Notes: generated by a model from the letters alone, not told the origin. A DNA stretch of 64,000 nt from an uncultured Clostridia bacterium (GCA_944391225.1 CALXSS010000007.1:1-64000); one strand, 5' to 3'. Positions 9,883 to 19,871 are shown, numbered from the stretch's first letter. Made by a program: numbers and translations.

Positions 9883-10422
9883 TTACGCATGGAACGGAGC
9901 GCCGAACAGCTTGAGCAGTTCGCGGGCTTCCTCATCAGTCTTTGCGGTTGTGACAAAGTTTATATCCATACCTCTGATCTTATCGATCTTATCATAGTCG
10001 ATCTCCGGGAATATGAGCTGCTCCTTGATACCGAATGAGAAGTTTCCTCTTCCGTCAAAGCCGTTTGCGCTTATACCTCTGAAGTCACGTACACGCGGCA
10101 GAGCGATGTTGAACAATCTGTCCATGAACTCATACATCTTATCACGTCTCAAAGTAACCTTACAACCGATTACCATACCCTCTCTGAGCTTGAAGTTAGC
10201 AACTGACTTTCTTGCGCGGGTGATGACCGGCTTCTGACCTGTGATCGCTGCGAGATCGCCGCAAGCAGCGTCTATTACCTTTGAATTCTCCTTAGCCTCG
10301 CCAAGACCGATGTTTATTGTGATCTTTACGAGCTTCGGTATCTCCATAACGCTCTTGTAGCCGAACTTACTCATGAGAGCCGGTGCGATTTCCTGATTAT
10401 ATTTATCCTGTAATCTACTCAT
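9883..10422 (-). CDS. rplE: 50S ribosomal protein L5
   Basis: 179 residues starting [21 protein letters not shown]. It contains [10 protein letters not shown] and [20 protein letters not shown], the family signatures. L5 binds 5S rRNA and contacts the P-site tRNA. The frame is open to 10449, but a GAGGGGG site precedes the ATG at 10422 and the rplX stop lies at 10446. Confidence 0.97.
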   Translation of the reverse strand: MSRLQDKYNQEIAPALMSKFGYKSVMEIPKLVKITINIGLGEAKENSKVIDAACGDLAAITGQKPVITRARKSVANFKLREGMVIGCKVTLRRDKMYEFMDRLFNIALPRVRDFRGISANGFDGRGNFSFGIKEQLIFPEIDYDKIDKIRGMDINFVTTAKTDEEARELLKLFGAPFHA

Positions 10423-10445
10423 TGTTAAAATGTACCCCCTCTCAA

Positions 10446-10769
10446 TCAATCATTAAAGGTCTCGCCGCACTTTTTGCAGTATCTTGCCTTTGAACCGTCC
10501 TCAAATACCTTAACGCCGGTTCTTGCAGCCTTACCGCACTTCGGGCATACACGCATAACATTTGAAGCGTCTATCGGCATTTCCTTGTGGATGATACCGC
10601 TTTCCTGTCCCTGCATTCTTGCCTTCTGGTGCTTCTTAGCCATTGCAACGCCCTCAACGATAACCTTGTTCTCTGATGGGATAGCCGTTACAACCTTGCC
10701 CTCTTTACCTTTATCCTTACCGGCGATAACCTTTACGATATCGCCTCTCTTAACGTGCATTTTTCTCAT
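10446..10769 (-). CDS. rplX: 50S ribosomal protein L24
   Basis: 107 residues. KOW motif [20 protein letters not shown] near the start and a C-terminal zinc-ribbon-like part [12 protein letters not shown]...YCKKCGE. L24 is an assembly initiator protein of the large subunit. GGAGGA lies 7 bases before ATG 10769, so MRKMHVKRG is preferred over the Met three codons later. Confidence 0.97.
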   Translation of the reverse strand: MRKMHVKRGDIVKVIAGKDKGKEGKVVTAIPSENKVIVEGVAMAKKHQKARMQGQESGIIHKEMPIDASNVMRVCPKCGKAARTGVKVFEDGSKARYCKKCGETFND

Positions 10770-10786
10770 TCCGACTTCCTCCTCAA

Positions 10787-11155
10787 TTAAAGAACTTCAG
10801 GAGCCAGTGAAAGAATCTTCATGTATTCTTTATCTCTGAGCTCTCTTGCAACCGGTCCGAAAATACGTGTTCCTCTCGGATTCTTGTCGTCTCTTACTAT
10901 TACGGCTGCATTTTCGTCGAATCTTATATATGAACCGTCAGCACGCTTTGACATATTAACTGTTCTTACTACAACAGCCTTTACTACGTCGCCCTTCTTA
11001 ACAACGCCGCCTGGTGTTGCCTTTTTAACGCTGCAAATAATTTCATCGCCGACAGCCGCATATCTCTTCTTTGAGCCGCCCATAACACGGATACACATAA
11101 CTTCCTTTGCACCGGTGTTGTCGGCAACCTTCAAGCGAGTCTGTACTTGAATCAT
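10787..11155 (-). CDS. rplN: 50S ribosomal protein L14
   Basis: 122 residues from [19 protein letters not shown] with the signature [14 protein letters not shown] and the ending [12 protein letters not shown]14 lies at the subunit interface and is the docking site of the silencing factor RsfS. Confidence 0.97.
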   Translation of the reverse strand: MIQVQTRLKVADNTGAKEVMCIRVMGGSKKRYAAVGDEIICSVKKATPGGVVKKGDVVKAVVVRTVNMSKRADGSYIRFDENAAVIVRDDKNPRGTRIFGPVARELRDKEYMKILSLAPEVL

Positions 11156-11180
11156 TATGAAATCCTCCTTCCGAAATAGC

Positions 11181-11438
11181 TTACTTAACCTTTTCTACTA
11201 TTTCTACCAATCTCCATCTCTTATCCTTTGACAGAGGTCTTGTTTCCATTACCTTTACCTTGTCACCGATCTGGCATACATTCTCCTCATCATGAGCCTT
11301 CAGCTTATAGGTACGCTTTACGATCTTGCCGTAAAGCGGATGCTTTACATTATATTCAATAGCGACAACTATAGTCTTATCCATCTTATTGCTGACTACC
11401 TTGCCGATCTTAACCTTACGTCTGTTTCTTGTTTCCAC
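11181..11438 (-). CDS. rpsQ: 30S ribosomal protein S17 (GTG start)
   Basis: 85 residues beginning (V/M)[21 protein letters not shown]. The start is GTG at 11438; AAAGGAGG lies 9 bases before it. A longer frame to 11462 would contain that site. S17 is an OB-fold protein that stabilises the 16S rRNA 5' domain. It is preceded by rpmC and followed by rplN. Confidence 0.95.
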   Translation of the reverse strand: METRNRRKVKIGKVVSNKMDKTIVVAIEYNVKHPLYGKIVKRTYKLKAHDEENVCQIGDKVKVMETRPLSKDKRWRLVEIVEKVK

Positions 11439-11482
11439 AGATAAGTGCCTCCTTTCAAGCAATATACAATCTGTTACTTAGA

Positions 11483-11686
11483 TTACATAGCCGAACCTGT
11501 GAGTTCGCGCTCATGCATGATGGTAAGAATACGAGCTATTGTCTTCTTAACTTCAGTAATTCTCTTCGGATTCTCGAGCTGGTTTACTGCCTTCTGAAAA
11601 CGCAGATTAAACAGCTCCTGCTTATATTCTTGCAGCTTCTCTTCGAGCTCAGCGGTTGATAAATCTCTGACTTCGTTTATTTTCAT
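11483..11686 (-). CDS. rpmC: 50S ribosomal protein L29
   Basis: 67 residues, [21 protein letters not shown], two antiparallel helices at the tunnel exit near the trigger-factor site. The ATG overlaps the rplP stop codon by one base (TAATG), a translational-coupling arrangement. Confidence 0.97.
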   Translation of the reverse strand: MKINEVRDLSTAELEEKLQEYKQELFNLRFQKAVNQLENPKRITEVKKTIARILTIMHERELTGSAM

Positions 11687-12105
11687 TACTGCTCACCATC
11701 CTCACGTTTTACGAACTTACACTTGATCGGGAGCTTGTGCATAGCGAGACGCATAGCCTCTCTTGCTACCTCTTCAGATATACCGTCCATTTCGAACAAT
11801 ACTCTGCCCGGCTTAACTACTGCTACCCAGTACTCCGGAGCACCCTTACCTTTACCCATACGAACGCCTGCCGGCTTAGCTGTTACCGGCTTGTCCGGGA
11901 ATATCTTTATCCAAACCTTACCGCCACGCTTGATATATCTTGTCATAGCGATACGGGCTGCTTCGATCTGTCTTGATGTTATCCATGCCGGCTCTGTTGC
12001 CTGAAGGCCGTATGTTCCGTAAGTAACCTTGTTACCGCGGAGCGCCTTGCCCTTCATTCTGCCGCGCATTACACGTCTGAATTTAACTCTCTTAGGTATT
12101 AACAT
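11686..12105 (-). CDS. rplP: 50S ribosomal protein L16
   Basis: 139 residues: [20 protein letters not shown], the signature [33 protein letters not shown], and [22 protein letters not shown]16 sits between A- and P-site tRNA. Both ends overlap neighbours by one base, coupling it to rpsC and rpmC. Confidence 0.97.
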   Translation of the reverse strand: MLIPKRVKFRRVMRGRMKGKALRGNKVTYGTYGLQATEPAWITSRQIEAARIAMTRYIKRGGKVWIKIFPDKPVTAKPAGVRMGKGKGAPEYWVAVVKPGRVLFEMDGISEEVAREAMRLAMHKLPIKCKFVKREDGEQ

Positions 12106-12881
12106 TACTGCTTTCCTCCTTTTGAGTCATCACGTCTTTCACGTCTTTCACGTCTTTCGCCGTTCTGACGTCTGTTTCCGCCTCTTCTTCTGTTGTCGCG
12201 GCGGTTGTTTTCCTTAGCCTGAGCCTCAGCTTCTCTCTTTCTGCCTTCAGCAACGTTCAAGATCTCGCCCTTGTAGATCCAAACCTTAACGCCGAGAATA
12301 CCGTAGGTCGTCTTAGCCTCTGCAAAACCATAGTCGATGTCTGCGCGGAGCGTCTGAAGCGGGATAGTACCCTCATGATACTGCTCTGTTCTTGCGATCT
12401 CTGCGCCGCCAACACGGCCTGATACAGCTGTCTTTATACCCTTAACGCCCATTCTCATAGCTCTGCCCATAACCTGCTTCATAGCACGTCTGAACGAGAT
12501 ACGGTTTTCGAGCTGTGCCGCAATGTTCTCGGCAACGAGCTGAGCGTTTGTATCAGGATTCTTAACTTCCATGATATTTACGTTTACGGTCTTCTTTGTA
12601 AGCTTTTCGATCTGGTTCTTGAGCTTATCTATTTCTGCGCCGCCGCGGCCGATGATGATACCCGGCTTAGCTGCGTGGATTGTTATAAACACTCTGTTCT
12701 GCTTTCTTTCAATACCGATCTTGGCAATGCCGGCATTGTAGCAGTTCTTCTTAACGAATTTTCTGATATTGTGATCTTCTACCAACTGGTCACCGAATTC
12801 TTTCTTGCCTGCGAACCATTTTGAGTCCCAGTCCTTGATCACTCCGACTCTGAGTCCATGCGGATTAACCTTCTGTCCCAT
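12105..12881 (-). CDS. rpsC: 30S ribosomal protein S3
   Basis: 258 residues. A KH domain ([21 protein letters not shown]) lies at about residues 70-90 and the S3 C-terminal domain follows. A highly charged Arg-rich tail (residues about 215-258, with several ERRERR-type repeats) extends beyond the core. S3 lines the mRNA entry channel. The tail is longer than in Bacillus and encoded by near-repetitive codons. Confidence 0.97.
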   Translation of the reverse strand: MGQKVNPHGLRVGVIKDWDSKWFAGKKEFGDQLVEDHNIRKFVKKNCYNAGIAKIGIERKQNRVFITIHAAKPGIIIGRGGAEIDKLKNQIEKLTKKTVNVNIMEVKNPDTNAQLVAENIAAQLENRISFRRAMKQVMGRAMRMGVKGIKTAVSGRVGGAEIARTEQYHEGTIPLQTLRADIDYGFAEAKTTYGILGVKVWIYKGEILNVAEGRKREAEAQAKENNRRDNRRRGGNRRQNGERRERRERRDDSKGGKQ

Positions 12882-12901
12882 GAGTTAACCTCCTTTTTAG
12901 A

Positions 12902-13240
12902 TTAGTCTTCAATTTCCTTAACCACTAATGTGATATGGCTGGTTCTCTTTAAGATTCTATAAGCTCTGCCCTGCGCTCTGGGCTGAATTCTCTTCAAAGT
13001 AGGACCTTGTGTAGCATAACATTCTGATACTACCAGCTTATCTCTGTCCATATTGTGGTTGTTCTCAGCATTAGCTACTGCTGATGCGAGAAGCTTACCC
13101 ACATACTCACATCCAGCCTTAGGTGTGTTCTTAAGAATAGCTTCTGCAACTCTTACAGGCTTATTTCTGATAAGATCAAGTACGATCTTTACCTTTCTGG
13201 ATGATATACGAGCATATTTAACTGTTGCACGTGCTTCCAT
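12902..13240 (-). CDS. rplV: 50S ribosomal protein L22
   Basis: 112 residues from [25 protein letters not shown]. The extended hairpin [25 protein letters not shown] reaches into the exit tunnel, where changes in other bacteria give macrolide resistance. Normal length and order. Confidence 0.97.
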   Translation of the reverse strand: MEARATVKYARISSRKVKIVLDLIRNKPVRVAEAILKNTPKAGCEYVGKLLASAVANAENNHNMDRDKLVVSECYATQGPTLKRIQPRAQGRAYRILKRTSHITLVVKEIED

Positions 13241-13311
13241 TTAGGAAATCCTCCTTCCAATCGTTTTGATTGTATTTTAAACTCTGAATTCTGATTTACG
13301 AATATCCCCGA

Positions 13312-13584
13312 TTATTTCGAGGTCTTTGAACCGGCATGACCCTTGAAGGTTCTTGTCGGTGCAAACTCACCAAGCTTATGTCCAACCATGTCTTCGCTTA
13401 CGAAAACCGGAACGTGCTTTCTGCCGTCATGAACCGCGATGGTGTGTCCGACCATTTCAGGGAATATAGTGGAAGCTCTTGACCAAGTTTTGATAACTTT
13501 CTTTTCATTAGCTTCGTTCATCGCATCGATTCTCTTCATAAGACGCTCTTCTACAAAAGGTCCTTTTTTGATCGATCTGCTCAT
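13312..13584 (-). CDS. rpsS: 30S ribosomal protein S19
   Basis: 90 residues: [20 protein letters not shown] and the signature [19 protein letters not shown]19 is in the head of the small subunit, paired with S13. Its spacer to rplV is 71 bases. Confidence 0.97.
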   Translation of the reverse strand: MSRSIKKGPFVEERLMKRIDAMNEANEKKVIKTWSRASTIFPEMVGHTIAVHDGRKHVPVFVSEDMVGHKLGEFAPTRTFKGHAGSKTSK

Positions 13585-13622
13585 TCTCTGTTCCTCCTTT
13601 TACGAACAATATAAAGGACAAA

Positions 13623-14456
13623 TTACTTGTCGTTTCTTCTCTTAACAATAAACTTATTGGACTTGTTCTTATTCTTTCTTGTCTTAAGTCCAAGAGCCGG
13701 CTTACCCCAAGGTGTTACCGGTGCAGGACGGCCTATAGGTGACTTACCTTCACCACCGCCGTGCGGATGGTCGTTCGGGTTCATAACTACGCCTCGAACT
13801 GTAGGTCTCCAACCCATGTGACGCTTTCTGCCGGCCTTACCGATCGAGATGTTCTCGTGCTGCTGATTACCTACAACACCGATTGTCGCCTTACAGTTAA
13901 GACTTACAAGTCTAACCTCGCCTGACGGAAGTCTTACCTGTCCATAGCCGTTTTCCTTAGCCATGAGCTGTCCGCTTTCGCCTGCGCTTCTAACGAGCTG
14001 ACCGCCTTTTCCCGGATGAAGCTCTATATTGTGAATAAGAGTACCAACAGGAATGTCCTTGATGAACAAAGCATTTCCAACCTTTATATCTGCATCCTCG
14101 CCCGAAACGACCTTCATACCGTCTGTAAGACCTTCCGGAGCGATGATATATGCCTTTACGCCGTCCTCATACTGGATGAGTGCGATATTAGCTGATCTGT
14201 TCGGATCGTACTCGATACCGATTACAGTAGCTGTCATGCCGTCCTTCTGACGCTTAAAATCTATAATTCTGTACTTCTGCTTGTTACCGCCGCCTCTGTG
14301 ACGAACTGTTATTCTGCCGTACGAGTTTCTGCCGGCATTCTTGCTCTTCTTAGCAAGAAGTGAACGTTCCGGTGTTTTCTTTGTGATTTCAGCAAAGTCC
14401 GAAACCGTCATAAATCTTCTGGCAGGCGATGTAGGATTATACTTTCTGATAGCCAT
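13623..14456 (-). CDS. rplB: 50S ribosomal protein L2
   Basis: 277 residues. The N-terminal OB-type part starts [18 protein letters not shown]; the C-terminal part carries [18 protein letters not shown], with the His important for peptidyl transferase assembly in other bacteria. Ends in a Lys/Arg-rich tail. Confidence 0.97.
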   Translation of the reverse strand: MAIRKYNPTSPARRFMTVSDFAEITKKTPERSLLAKKSKNAGRNSYGRITVRHRGGGNKQKYRIIDFKRQKDGMTATVIGIEYDPNRSANIALIQYEDGVKAYIIAPEGLTDGMKVVSGEDADIKVGNALFIKDIPVGTLIHNIELHPGKGGQLVRSAGESGQLMAKENGYGQVRLPSGEVRLVSLNCKATIGVVGNQQHENISIGKAGRKRHMGWRPTVRGVVMNPNDHPHGGGEGKSPIGRPAPVTPWGKPALGLKTRKNKNKSNKFIVKRRNDK

Positions 14457-14525
14457 TATCCTTAACTCTCCTTATCTACAAATTACTGAATTTCTCAACT
14501 GACACACTGGGTGTGCGCCCATGGA

Positions 14526-14828
14526 TTACATATCAAAGAACTCGATCGACTTTGAATCAGCTGTAAGAGTAACAACTGCCTTCTTCCATGATGCGCGTCT
14601 GCCCTCGTAACGTCCCATTCTCTTAAGCTTGCCGTCATAGTTCATTGTGTTGACCTTGGCAACCTTAACTCCGAATACCTCTTCAACCGCGTACTTGATC
14701 TCGATCTTGTTCACTGTCTTGGGTACCTCGAAAGTGTACTTTCTGATTTCATTTCCCTCTTTGTCGGTCAGGACCTTCATAGATTTCTCTGTGATTATCG
14801 GTCTTTTAATGATATCGTATGAGTTCAT
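14526..14828 (-). CDS. rplW: 50S ribosomal protein L23
   Basis: 100 residues: [14 protein letters not shown] and the signature [19 protein letters not shown]. It forms the tunnel-exit docking site for trigger factor and SRP. Its ATG overlaps the rplD stop by one base. Confidence 0.97.
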   Translation of the reverse strand: MNSYDIIKRPIITEKSMKVLTDKEGNEIRKYTFEVPKTVNKIEIKYAVEEVFGVKVAKVNTMNYDGKLKRMGRYEGRRASWKKAVVTLTADSKSIEFFDM

Positions 14829-15448
14829 TATGCGTACACCTCCTCTAACTTTGCAACTGCATCCTTTGAAAGAACGAGCGCGCCGTGCTTGAGAACATCG
14901 TATGTGTTTATTGCTCCTACGTGTGTCGGAGTTACACCGTGGATGTTTCTCGATGACATATAGATATTCTTGTCAGCGTCAGCTGTAACGATAAGCGCTG
15001 ATTTTAACTCAAGACCCTTGAGCAATGCTGCGATCTTTGCTGTCTTGATCTCGTCAAGAGCAAGTCCGTCAACTACATATACTGCATAATCGTTGTACTT
15101 TGCTGTGAGAGCTGATCTTAATGCTATTCTCTTTACCTTCTTGTTTACGCTGTAGCGGTAGCTTCTCGGCTTAGGACCAAGAGCAACTCCACCGCCAACC
15201 CACTGCGGAGCACGGATACTACCCTGTCTTGCACGGCCTGTACCCTTCTGTCTCCACGGCTTCTTGCCGCCGCCGCGAACCTCTGTACGTGTTTTTGTAT
15301 TCTGCGTACCCTGTCTCTTGTTTGCGAGGTGGTTTACGACTACAGTGTGAAGAACCGCTTCGTTGACTTCAACTGCGAAAAGCGCGTCTGAAGCTTCCAT
15401 TGAACCGGTCTTCTGACCTTCCATATTATATAAAGCCAATTTAGCCAT
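14828..15448 (-). CDS. rplD: 50S ribosomal protein L4
   Basis: 206 residues, with the tunnel-loop region [22 protein letters not shown] and the globular part [13 protein letters not shown]. In gamma-proteobacteria L4 represses the S10 operon through its leader; whether that holds here is unknown, but the leader at 16524-16857 has terminator-like hairpins. Confidence 0.97.
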   Translation of the reverse strand: MAKLALYNMEGQKTGSMEASDALFAVEVNEAVLHTVVVNHLANKRQGTQNTKTRTEVRGGGKKPWRQKGTGRARQGSIRAPQWVGGGVALGPKPRSYRYSVNKKVKRIALRSALTAKYNDYAVYVVDGLALDEIKTAKIAALLKGLELKSALIVTADADKNIYMSSRNIHGVTPTHVGAINTYDVLKHGALVLSKDAVAKLEEVYA

Positions 15449-15477
15449 TATACTTCCTCCTTTCCAAATACCTGAAA

Positions 15478-16107
15478 TTACGCCTTAACAGCGTTTCTTA
15501 TCGTTACAAGACCGCCCTTAATGCCCGGTACGGCGCCCTTTACAAGAATAAGATTATTCTCAGCGTCTACCTTAACAATTTCAAGGTTCTGGATCGTTAC
15601 CTTATCGACACCATAGTGTCCCGGGAGCTTCTTGCCCTTGAATACGCGTCCGGGATATGAACACATACCCATTGAACCTGAAACTCTCTGTGAGTGTGAG
15701 CCGTGCGACATAGGTCCTCTGTGCAGGTTCCATCTCTTCATCGGACCTGCAAAGCCGTGTCCCTTTGAGATACCGCTTACATCTACCTTTTCGCCTGCCT
15801 CAAAGACCTCAGCCTTGATCTCGTCGCCTACATTGTAAGCACTTACATCCTCAAACCTGAACTCTCTCAAATATTTCTTGTTGGCTGTGTCAGCCTTTGC
15901 AAAATGTCCCTTGAGCGGCTTATTTACCTTCTTTTCCTTGATCTCGCCGAAGCCTACCTGAACAGCGTCATATCCGTCTGTTTCAACCGTCTTTTTCTGT
16001 ATAACGGTGCAGGGGCCTGCAAGGATCGCGGTTACCGGTATTACCTTACCGCCTTCGCCAAAGATCTGAGTCATGCCAATCTTTGTACCTAAAATTGCTT
16101 TTTTCAT
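15478..16107 (-). CDS. rplC: 50S ribosomal protein L3
   Basis: 209 residues: [16 protein letters not shown] and the signature [25 protein letters not shown]3 reaches the peptidyl transferase centre. It follows rpsJ after about 100 bases. Confidence 0.97.
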   Translation of the reverse strand: MKKAILGTKIGMTQIFGEGGKVIPVTAILAGPCTVIQKKTVETDGYDAVQVGFGEIKEKKVNKPLKGHFAKADTANKKYLREFRFEDVSAYNVGDEIKAEVFEAGEKVDVSGISKGHGFAGPMKRWNLHRGPMSHGSHSQRVSGSMGMCSYPGRVFKGKKLPGHYGVDKVTIQNLEIVKVDAENNLILVKGAVPGIKGGLVTIRNAVKA

Positions 16108-16208
16108 GTTCTTCCTCCTTAACAGTTATTGGTTTGCACTCCTGTGCAAACATGACCTGCATCATAACCCTTTCGGGGTTACTGCCAAAAACATTTACGG
16201 CACAGTGA

Positions 16209-16523
16209 TTATTTCTGGATTATGCTTATATCCACACCTGCCGGCAGATCGATCTTCATGAGTGATTCCATTGTCTTCTGACCAGGAACTACGATATCGA
16301 TCAGTCTCTTGTGAGTTCTTCTTTCAAACTGCTCACGTGAATCCTTGTACTTATGAACCGCACGAAGAATTGTGATTATTTCCTTGTCTGTAGGAAGCGG
16401 GATAGGTCCCGATACCTTTGCGCCTGTTCTCTTTGCGATCTCTACTATCTTCTCAGCGCTCTGGTCCAATACTACGTGATCATAAGCCTTTAACTTGATT
16501 CTGATTTTCTGGTTTGCTGCCAT
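16209..16523 (-). CDS. rpsJ: 30S ribosomal protein S10
   Basis: 104 residues: [23 protein letters not shown] and [29 protein letters not shown]. It is both a ribosomal protein and, as NusE, a partner of NusB in antitermination. It is the first gene of the cluster, with a promoter about 340 bases upstream. Confidence 0.97.
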   Translation of the reverse strand: MAANQKIRIKLKAYDHVVLDQSAEKIVEIAKRTGAKVSGPIPLPTDKEIITILRAVHKYKDSREQFERRTHKRLIDIVVPGQKTMESLMKIDLPAGVDISIIQK

Positions 16524-16621
16524 ACTTAGATTCCCTCCTCAATTAATAATTTGTTGCACTCTGCACGACAGCTCATACGGAAAATTGCACACACTGTCGG
16601 GTGTTTCTGTCCACCCCTTTT

Positions 16622-16652
16622 AAAAACCCGATAAATCCTAAGATTTTCGGGC
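16622..16652 (-). terminator. Possible attenuator hairpin in the S10 leader, proximal to rpsJ
   Basis: On the minus strand a hairpin with a CCCGA/TCGGG base and an inner AATC/GGATT pairing is followed by TTTTT. It lies about 100 bases before rpsJ. Confidence 0.45.
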
Positions 16653-16798
16653 TGTACAAGTCAATTTTCACCACATTATTCTGTGTAATTTTCCACACAA
16701 ATATCCCTATACGCGCAAGACACAGGTATAGCGCGCACAGGACACAGACTTAGTGGCTTGACTGCCGCCCGGTTTCACGAACCGGACATTCTCCGCAG

Positions 16799-16820
16799 AA
16801 AAACCGGCGCACCCTGCGCC
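16799..16820 (-). terminator. Possible attenuator hairpin in the S10 leader, proximal to the promoter
   Basis: GGCGCA and TGCGCC form a 6-bp stem with a 3-base loop, followed by GG and TTTTT on the minus strand, about 40 bases after the predicted transcription start. Confidence 0.45.
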
Positions 16821-16863
16821 GCAACCTCCTGCTTCATCGTTTGTCTAGTGTCACAACATTAGT

Positions 16864-16892
16864 ATTTTACCATAGTTATGCCGAAAAGTCAA
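16864..16892 (-). promoter_or_regulatory. Promoter of the S10-spc-alpha cluster
   Basis: TTGACT (16887-16892) and TAAAAT (16864-16869) with a 17-base spacer on the minus strand. It is the only strong promoter found for the 16-kb leftward cluster. The divergent 16893-17090 stretch shows no gene. Confidence 0.75.
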
Positions 16893-17090
16893 CCTTTTTG
16901 AAGAATTAATTTCGTAAAATCCTATACAAATTAACAGAAATTCATCGCACATTTTTGTGTATATCAACCATAGATTTTATCACTGTTTACGCGTATATTT
17001 CAGCGGTTTTCTGCGCATAATATTATGTTTTGGCATATCACGCATCGTAACTTTTTTGTGAACTTTTTTATAATTATTTGACCTGTGTTA

Positions 17091-17119
17091 TTGATTTTCC
17101 TGTGTATTTATGATAAAAT
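17091..17119 (+). promoter_or_regulatory. Promoter of the Rpn-like gene
   Basis: TTGATT (17091-17096), 17-base spacer, TAAAAT (17114-17119); 36 bases before the start codon at 17156. Confidence 0.65.
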
Positions 17120-17155
17120 ACAGTTGTATATAAAGTCTTACGAAAGGAAAATGCT

Positions 17156-18145
17156 ATGAACACAGAGCTGTCAAGAAACATAGATGCCGCAAAAGAGCGC
17201 GCGGCGTATGACGCGGCATGCAAGAGCCTGCTTTCTAACAAGATCATTCTTGCATGGATATTAAAAGAATGTGTTTCTGAGTATAAGGGCTGTTCCGCGG
17301 AGGATATTGCCGAGAAATACATCGAGGGAACGCCAGAGATCAGCTCTGCAGCTGTTCATCCGGGCGGCGAAAAGATCACCGGTCTTAATACTGTAGATTC
17401 ATCTGTCGGCGAGGGTGAAATTGCATATGATATATTATTCAGCTCGCTTATTCCCGAGACAGATGATAAGCTGTTTATGATAATAAATGTTGAGGCACAG
17501 AAAAAGTATAATCCAGGTTATCCGCTGATAAAGAGGGCTATATACTACTGTTCAAGGCTCATATCGTCTCAGTATCAGAAACACTTTACAAGTCCTCACT
17601 ATGATAATATACGAAAGGTTTATTCAATATGGGTATGCCCATACCCTCCGGCAGACAGGGAGGATACCATTACCGCTTACAGTATTCGGGAAATAAATCT
17701 TGTAGGCGCCGCAAAAGAGGATGTAGCCGACTACGATCTTATGTCTGCTGTTATGGTATGCCTTGGCACACAGAACGGCAGCGATCACAAGGGCTTGCTT
17801 GAGCTGCTTGAGGTTTTGCTTTCATCGTCAAGGTCGGCATCAGAAAAGAAAAGCATACTGGAGAACAGCTTCAGCATAGCAATGACAAGAGAGATGGAAG
17901 GAGAGGTGACAGAGATGTGCAATTTAAGTGATGTTTTGGAAGAAAGGGCTTTGGAAAGAGGCAAAGCCGAGGGCAGAGAGGAAGGTAGAGAGGAAGGCAG
18001 AGAAGAAGGAATTGTTATAGGCGTCACTAACAATATCAAGCAGCTGATGTCCAATCTCAAGCTTACTGCAAATCAGGCGATGAACGCCCTTGGAATACCG
18101 CCTCATGAACAGCAGAAATATCTCGAAATTATAGGCCAGAAATAA
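17156..18145 (+). CDS. Rpn family PD-(D/E)XK nuclease/putative transposase
   Basis: 329 residues. About residues 95-140 hold DKLFMIINVEAQKKYNPGYPLIKRAIYYCSR, matching the ExQ catalytic region of the Rpn/PDDEXK-transposase family, which in Escherichia coli stimulates recombination through DNA cleavage. The C-terminus carries a tandem EGRE-EGRE-EGRE charged repeat (residues about 275-290), as is usual in this family. An AAAGGAA site precedes the ATG. It stands alone between its own promoter and terminator. Cellular role here is not known. Confidence 0.8.
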   Translation: MNTELSRNIDAAKERAAYDAACKSLLSNKIILAWILKECVSEYKGCSAEDIAEKYIEGTPEISSAAVHPGGEKITGLNTVDSSVGEGEIAYDILFSSLIPETDDKLFMIINVEAQKKYNPGYPLIKRAIYYCSRLISSQYQKHFTSPHYDNIRKVYSIWVCPYPPADREDTITAYSIREINLVGAAKEDVADYDLMSAVMVCLGTQNGSDHKGLLELLEVLLSSSRSASEKKSILENSFSIAMTREMEGEVTEMCNLSDVLEERALERGKAEGREEGREEGREEGIVIGVTNNIKQLMSNLKLTANQAMNALGIPPHEQQKYLEIIGQK

Positions 18146-18155
18146 TTCACATAAG

Positions 18156-18191
18156 CTGCCGCAGGCTCTTTGGCTCGCGGCAGTTTTTTTT
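18156..18191 (+). terminator. Terminator after the Rpn-like gene
   Basis: CTGCCGC (18156-18162) pairs with GCGGCAG (18177-18183), followed by eight Ts. Confidence 0.85.
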
Positions 18192-18241
18192 GCTCCGCCA
18201 TATATTATCTTATTATATTTATACTTTTTCAGTATTTCCCC

Positions 18242-18270
18242 TTGCATAAATATCTGATTTGTTGTATAAT
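18242..18270 (+). promoter_or_regulatory. Promoter of galE
   Basis: TTGCAT (18242-18247), 17-base spacer, TATAAT (18265-18270). The start point near 18277 leaves a 134-base leader. Confidence 0.8.
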
Positions 18271-18276
18271 AATATT

Positions 18277-18400
18277 GGTAAAGATGGGAGAGAGTCTTGC
18301 CATCCCGATCTGCCGGCTTGACCGGTGACCGGTCAGACAAGCGTTCAGCCGAGTATATTTCAGACGGCGCGAGCGTTTCAATTCAATATATAATCAAGGA
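18277..18400 (+). ncRNA. Structured galE leader of unknown class
   Basis: Contains a hairpin GATGG/CCATC and a second, longer one with nested pairing GCTTG/CAAGC enclosing GACCGGT/ACCGGTC. I do not recognise a known riboswitch. No terminator separates it from galE, so any control would act on translation or stability. Confidence 0.4.
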
Positions 18401-18410
18401 GGAAAGACCG

Positions 18411-19424
18411 ATGAACATTCTTGTAACCGGCGGAGCCGGATATATTGGCAGCCACACATGCGTAGAGCTGCTTAACGCGGGCTATGATATAGTTGTTGTT
18501 GACAATCTTGACAACTCATGTATCAAGGCAATTGACGCTGTAAAGCGCCTCACAGGCAAGGATTTTAAATTCTATGAATATGATCTTCTCGACCGCGAAA
18601 ACCTGGAAAAGGTATTCGCCGAAAACAAGATCGATGCAGTGATCCATTTTGCCGGACTTAAGGCGGTAGGCGAGTCAACTCAGATCCCGCTAAGATACTA
18701 TCATAACAACATTACCGGAACACTTATCCTTATGGATCTCATGGAAAAATACGATGTAAATAACATAGTATTCTCCTCCTCAGCTACCGTTTACGGAATG
18801 CCAAAGACTGTTCCGATAACAGAGGATTTCCCGCTTTCAACGACCAACCCGTATGGTTCAACAAAGCTTATGATAGAACAGATAATGACGGACGCGCAGA
18901 AGGCAAACTCAAAGCTTTCTGTAACGCTTTTGAGATACTTTAACCCTATCGGCGCACACAAGAGCGGCGAGCTTGGCGAAGATCCTAAGGGCATCCCGAA
19001 CAACCTGCTTCCTTATGTAGCTCAGGTCGCTGTAGGCAAGCTCGAAAAAGTACACGTTTTCGGCAACGACTATCCTACACCTGACGGCACAGGCGTTAGA
19101 GACTATATTCACGTTGTTGACCTCGCTCTTGGTCATCTCAAGGCAATAGAGCACTGCTCTGACAAATCAGGAGTACATATCTACAACCTTGGCACAGGAA
19201 ACGGTTACAGCGTATTGCAGATCATAGACGCATTCTCAAAGGCATGTGGCAAGGAACTGCCTTATCAGATCGACCCGCGCAGACCGGGCGATATCGCTGA
19301 ATGCTACGCTGACGCAACCAAGGCTAAAAACGAGCTTGGCTGGGTGGCTGAACGCGGCATTGCTGAGATGTGCGAGGACTCCTGGAGATGGCAGTCAACT
19401 CATCCCAACGGCTTCGAGGACTGA
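18411..19424 (+). CDS. galE: UDP-glucose 4-epimerase
   Basis: 337 residues; interconverts UDP-galactose and UDP-glucose with bound NAD. The Rossmann motif GGAGYIGSH is at residues 7-15, the catalytic SSSATVYG (Ser/Thr) near 125 and YGSTK (Tyr-x3-Lys) near 150. The frame is open to 18297 but AAGGAGG and the family N-terminus MNILVTGG fix the start at 18411. It is monocistronic. With lacZ at 48 kb it would complete galactose use, or supply UDP-sugars for envelope glycans. Confidence 0.95.
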   Translation: MNILVTGGAGYIGSHTCVELLNAGYDIVVVDNLDNSCIKAIDAVKRLTGKDFKFYEYDLLDRENLEKVFAENKIDAVIHFAGLKAVGESTQIPLRYYHNNITGTLILMDLMEKYDVNNIVFSSSATVYGMPKTVPITEDFPLSTTNPYGSTKLMIEQIMTDAQKANSKLSVTLLRYFNPIGAHKSGELGEDPKGIPNNLLPYVAQVAVGKLEKVHVFGNDYPTPDGTGVRDYIHVVDLALGHLKAIEHCSDKSGVHIYNLGTGNGYSVLQIIDAFSKACGKELPYQIDPRRPGDIAECYADATKAKNELGWVAERGIAEMCEDSWRWQSTHPNGFED

Positions 19425-19449
19425 TTTAGCTTTTTTCATATAAATCATA

Positions 19450-19490
19450 CAGCGGAGCAGGCTCCGCCTGTTCCGCTGGCCTTTCTTTTA
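19450..19490 (+). terminator. Terminator of galE
   Basis: A 12-bp stem CAGCGGAGCAGG/CCTGTTCCGCTG (one G-U pair) followed by a T-rich tail. Confidence 0.8.
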
Positions 19491-19505
19491 TATGTGAATG
19501 ATATT

Positions 19506-19547
19506 AAAAAGCATCCTGATACTTTTACGTTTGTCAGGATGCTTTTT
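19506..19547. terminator. Bidirectional terminator
   Basis: GCATCCTGA (19511-19519) and TCAGGATGC (19534-19542) with an A5 run before and a T5 run after, so it can act on both strands: a second stop for galE and a stop for the leftward transglycosylase gene. Confidence 0.8.
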
Positions 19548-19592
19548 CAGTTTCATTTCTTCAATAAGAGCTGAATTTGTATGCGTTATAAT

Positions 19593-19733
19593 GGTTCATA
19601 TTAAAATGTTAGTGGTGTAGGGCGGATAGCAGCCCCAGTTATTAGCGCGGCTGAATGCGGGCAGGTAATATCTGTCCCTACAAGAAACCGGAAAGCTATC
19701 AATCGCCTGTATAACAGATATACAACCCCCCCA
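19593..19733 (-). repeat. Dispersed palindromic repeat family A, reverse copy
   Basis: Starts with the inverse of the family tail (GGTTCATATTAAAATGTT) and carries the inverse of the GGGCAGATA hairpin and of GATAGCTTTCCG. It is more diverged than the copies at 21031 and 56914. It fills the gap between the bidirectional terminator and the 3' end of the transglycosylase gene. Confidence 0.7.
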
Positions 19734-19871
19734 TCGTTATAATTAGTTCTTTGCCTATGCCGGATCACAAAATCTGATTTAGCGCTCAAGCACTGGCAGA
19801 CTGTCCGCCCTGCAACCACACATTCTGAACTGATCTGAAATATACAGCGGCAAAATTCACAGGTCTCAGGA

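Larger units (their letters stand above)
16524..16857 (-). promoter_or_regulatory. Long structured leader of the S10 operon
   Basis: About 334 bases of untranslated RNA lie between the predicted start point near 16857 and rpsJ. They contain several hairpins: GGCGCA/TGCGCC (16806-16820), CCGGTT/AACCGG, CTATAC/GTATAG, CCCGA/TCGGG (16627-16652) and CGACAG/CTGTCG. Two of them are followed by T-runs. No open frame with a ribosome binding site is evident. Confidence 0.55.

Noticed and set aside
12105-12240. Tandem DNA repeat within rpsC
   Set aside because: The repeated TCTTTCACG units encode the Arg-rich tail of S3 and are explained by amino-acid composition.
17156-18145. Active insertion sequence encoded by the Rpn-like gene
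   Set aside because: No inverted ends or target duplication flank the gene, and it has its own promoter and terminator; Rpn proteins are called transposases mainly by annotation habit.
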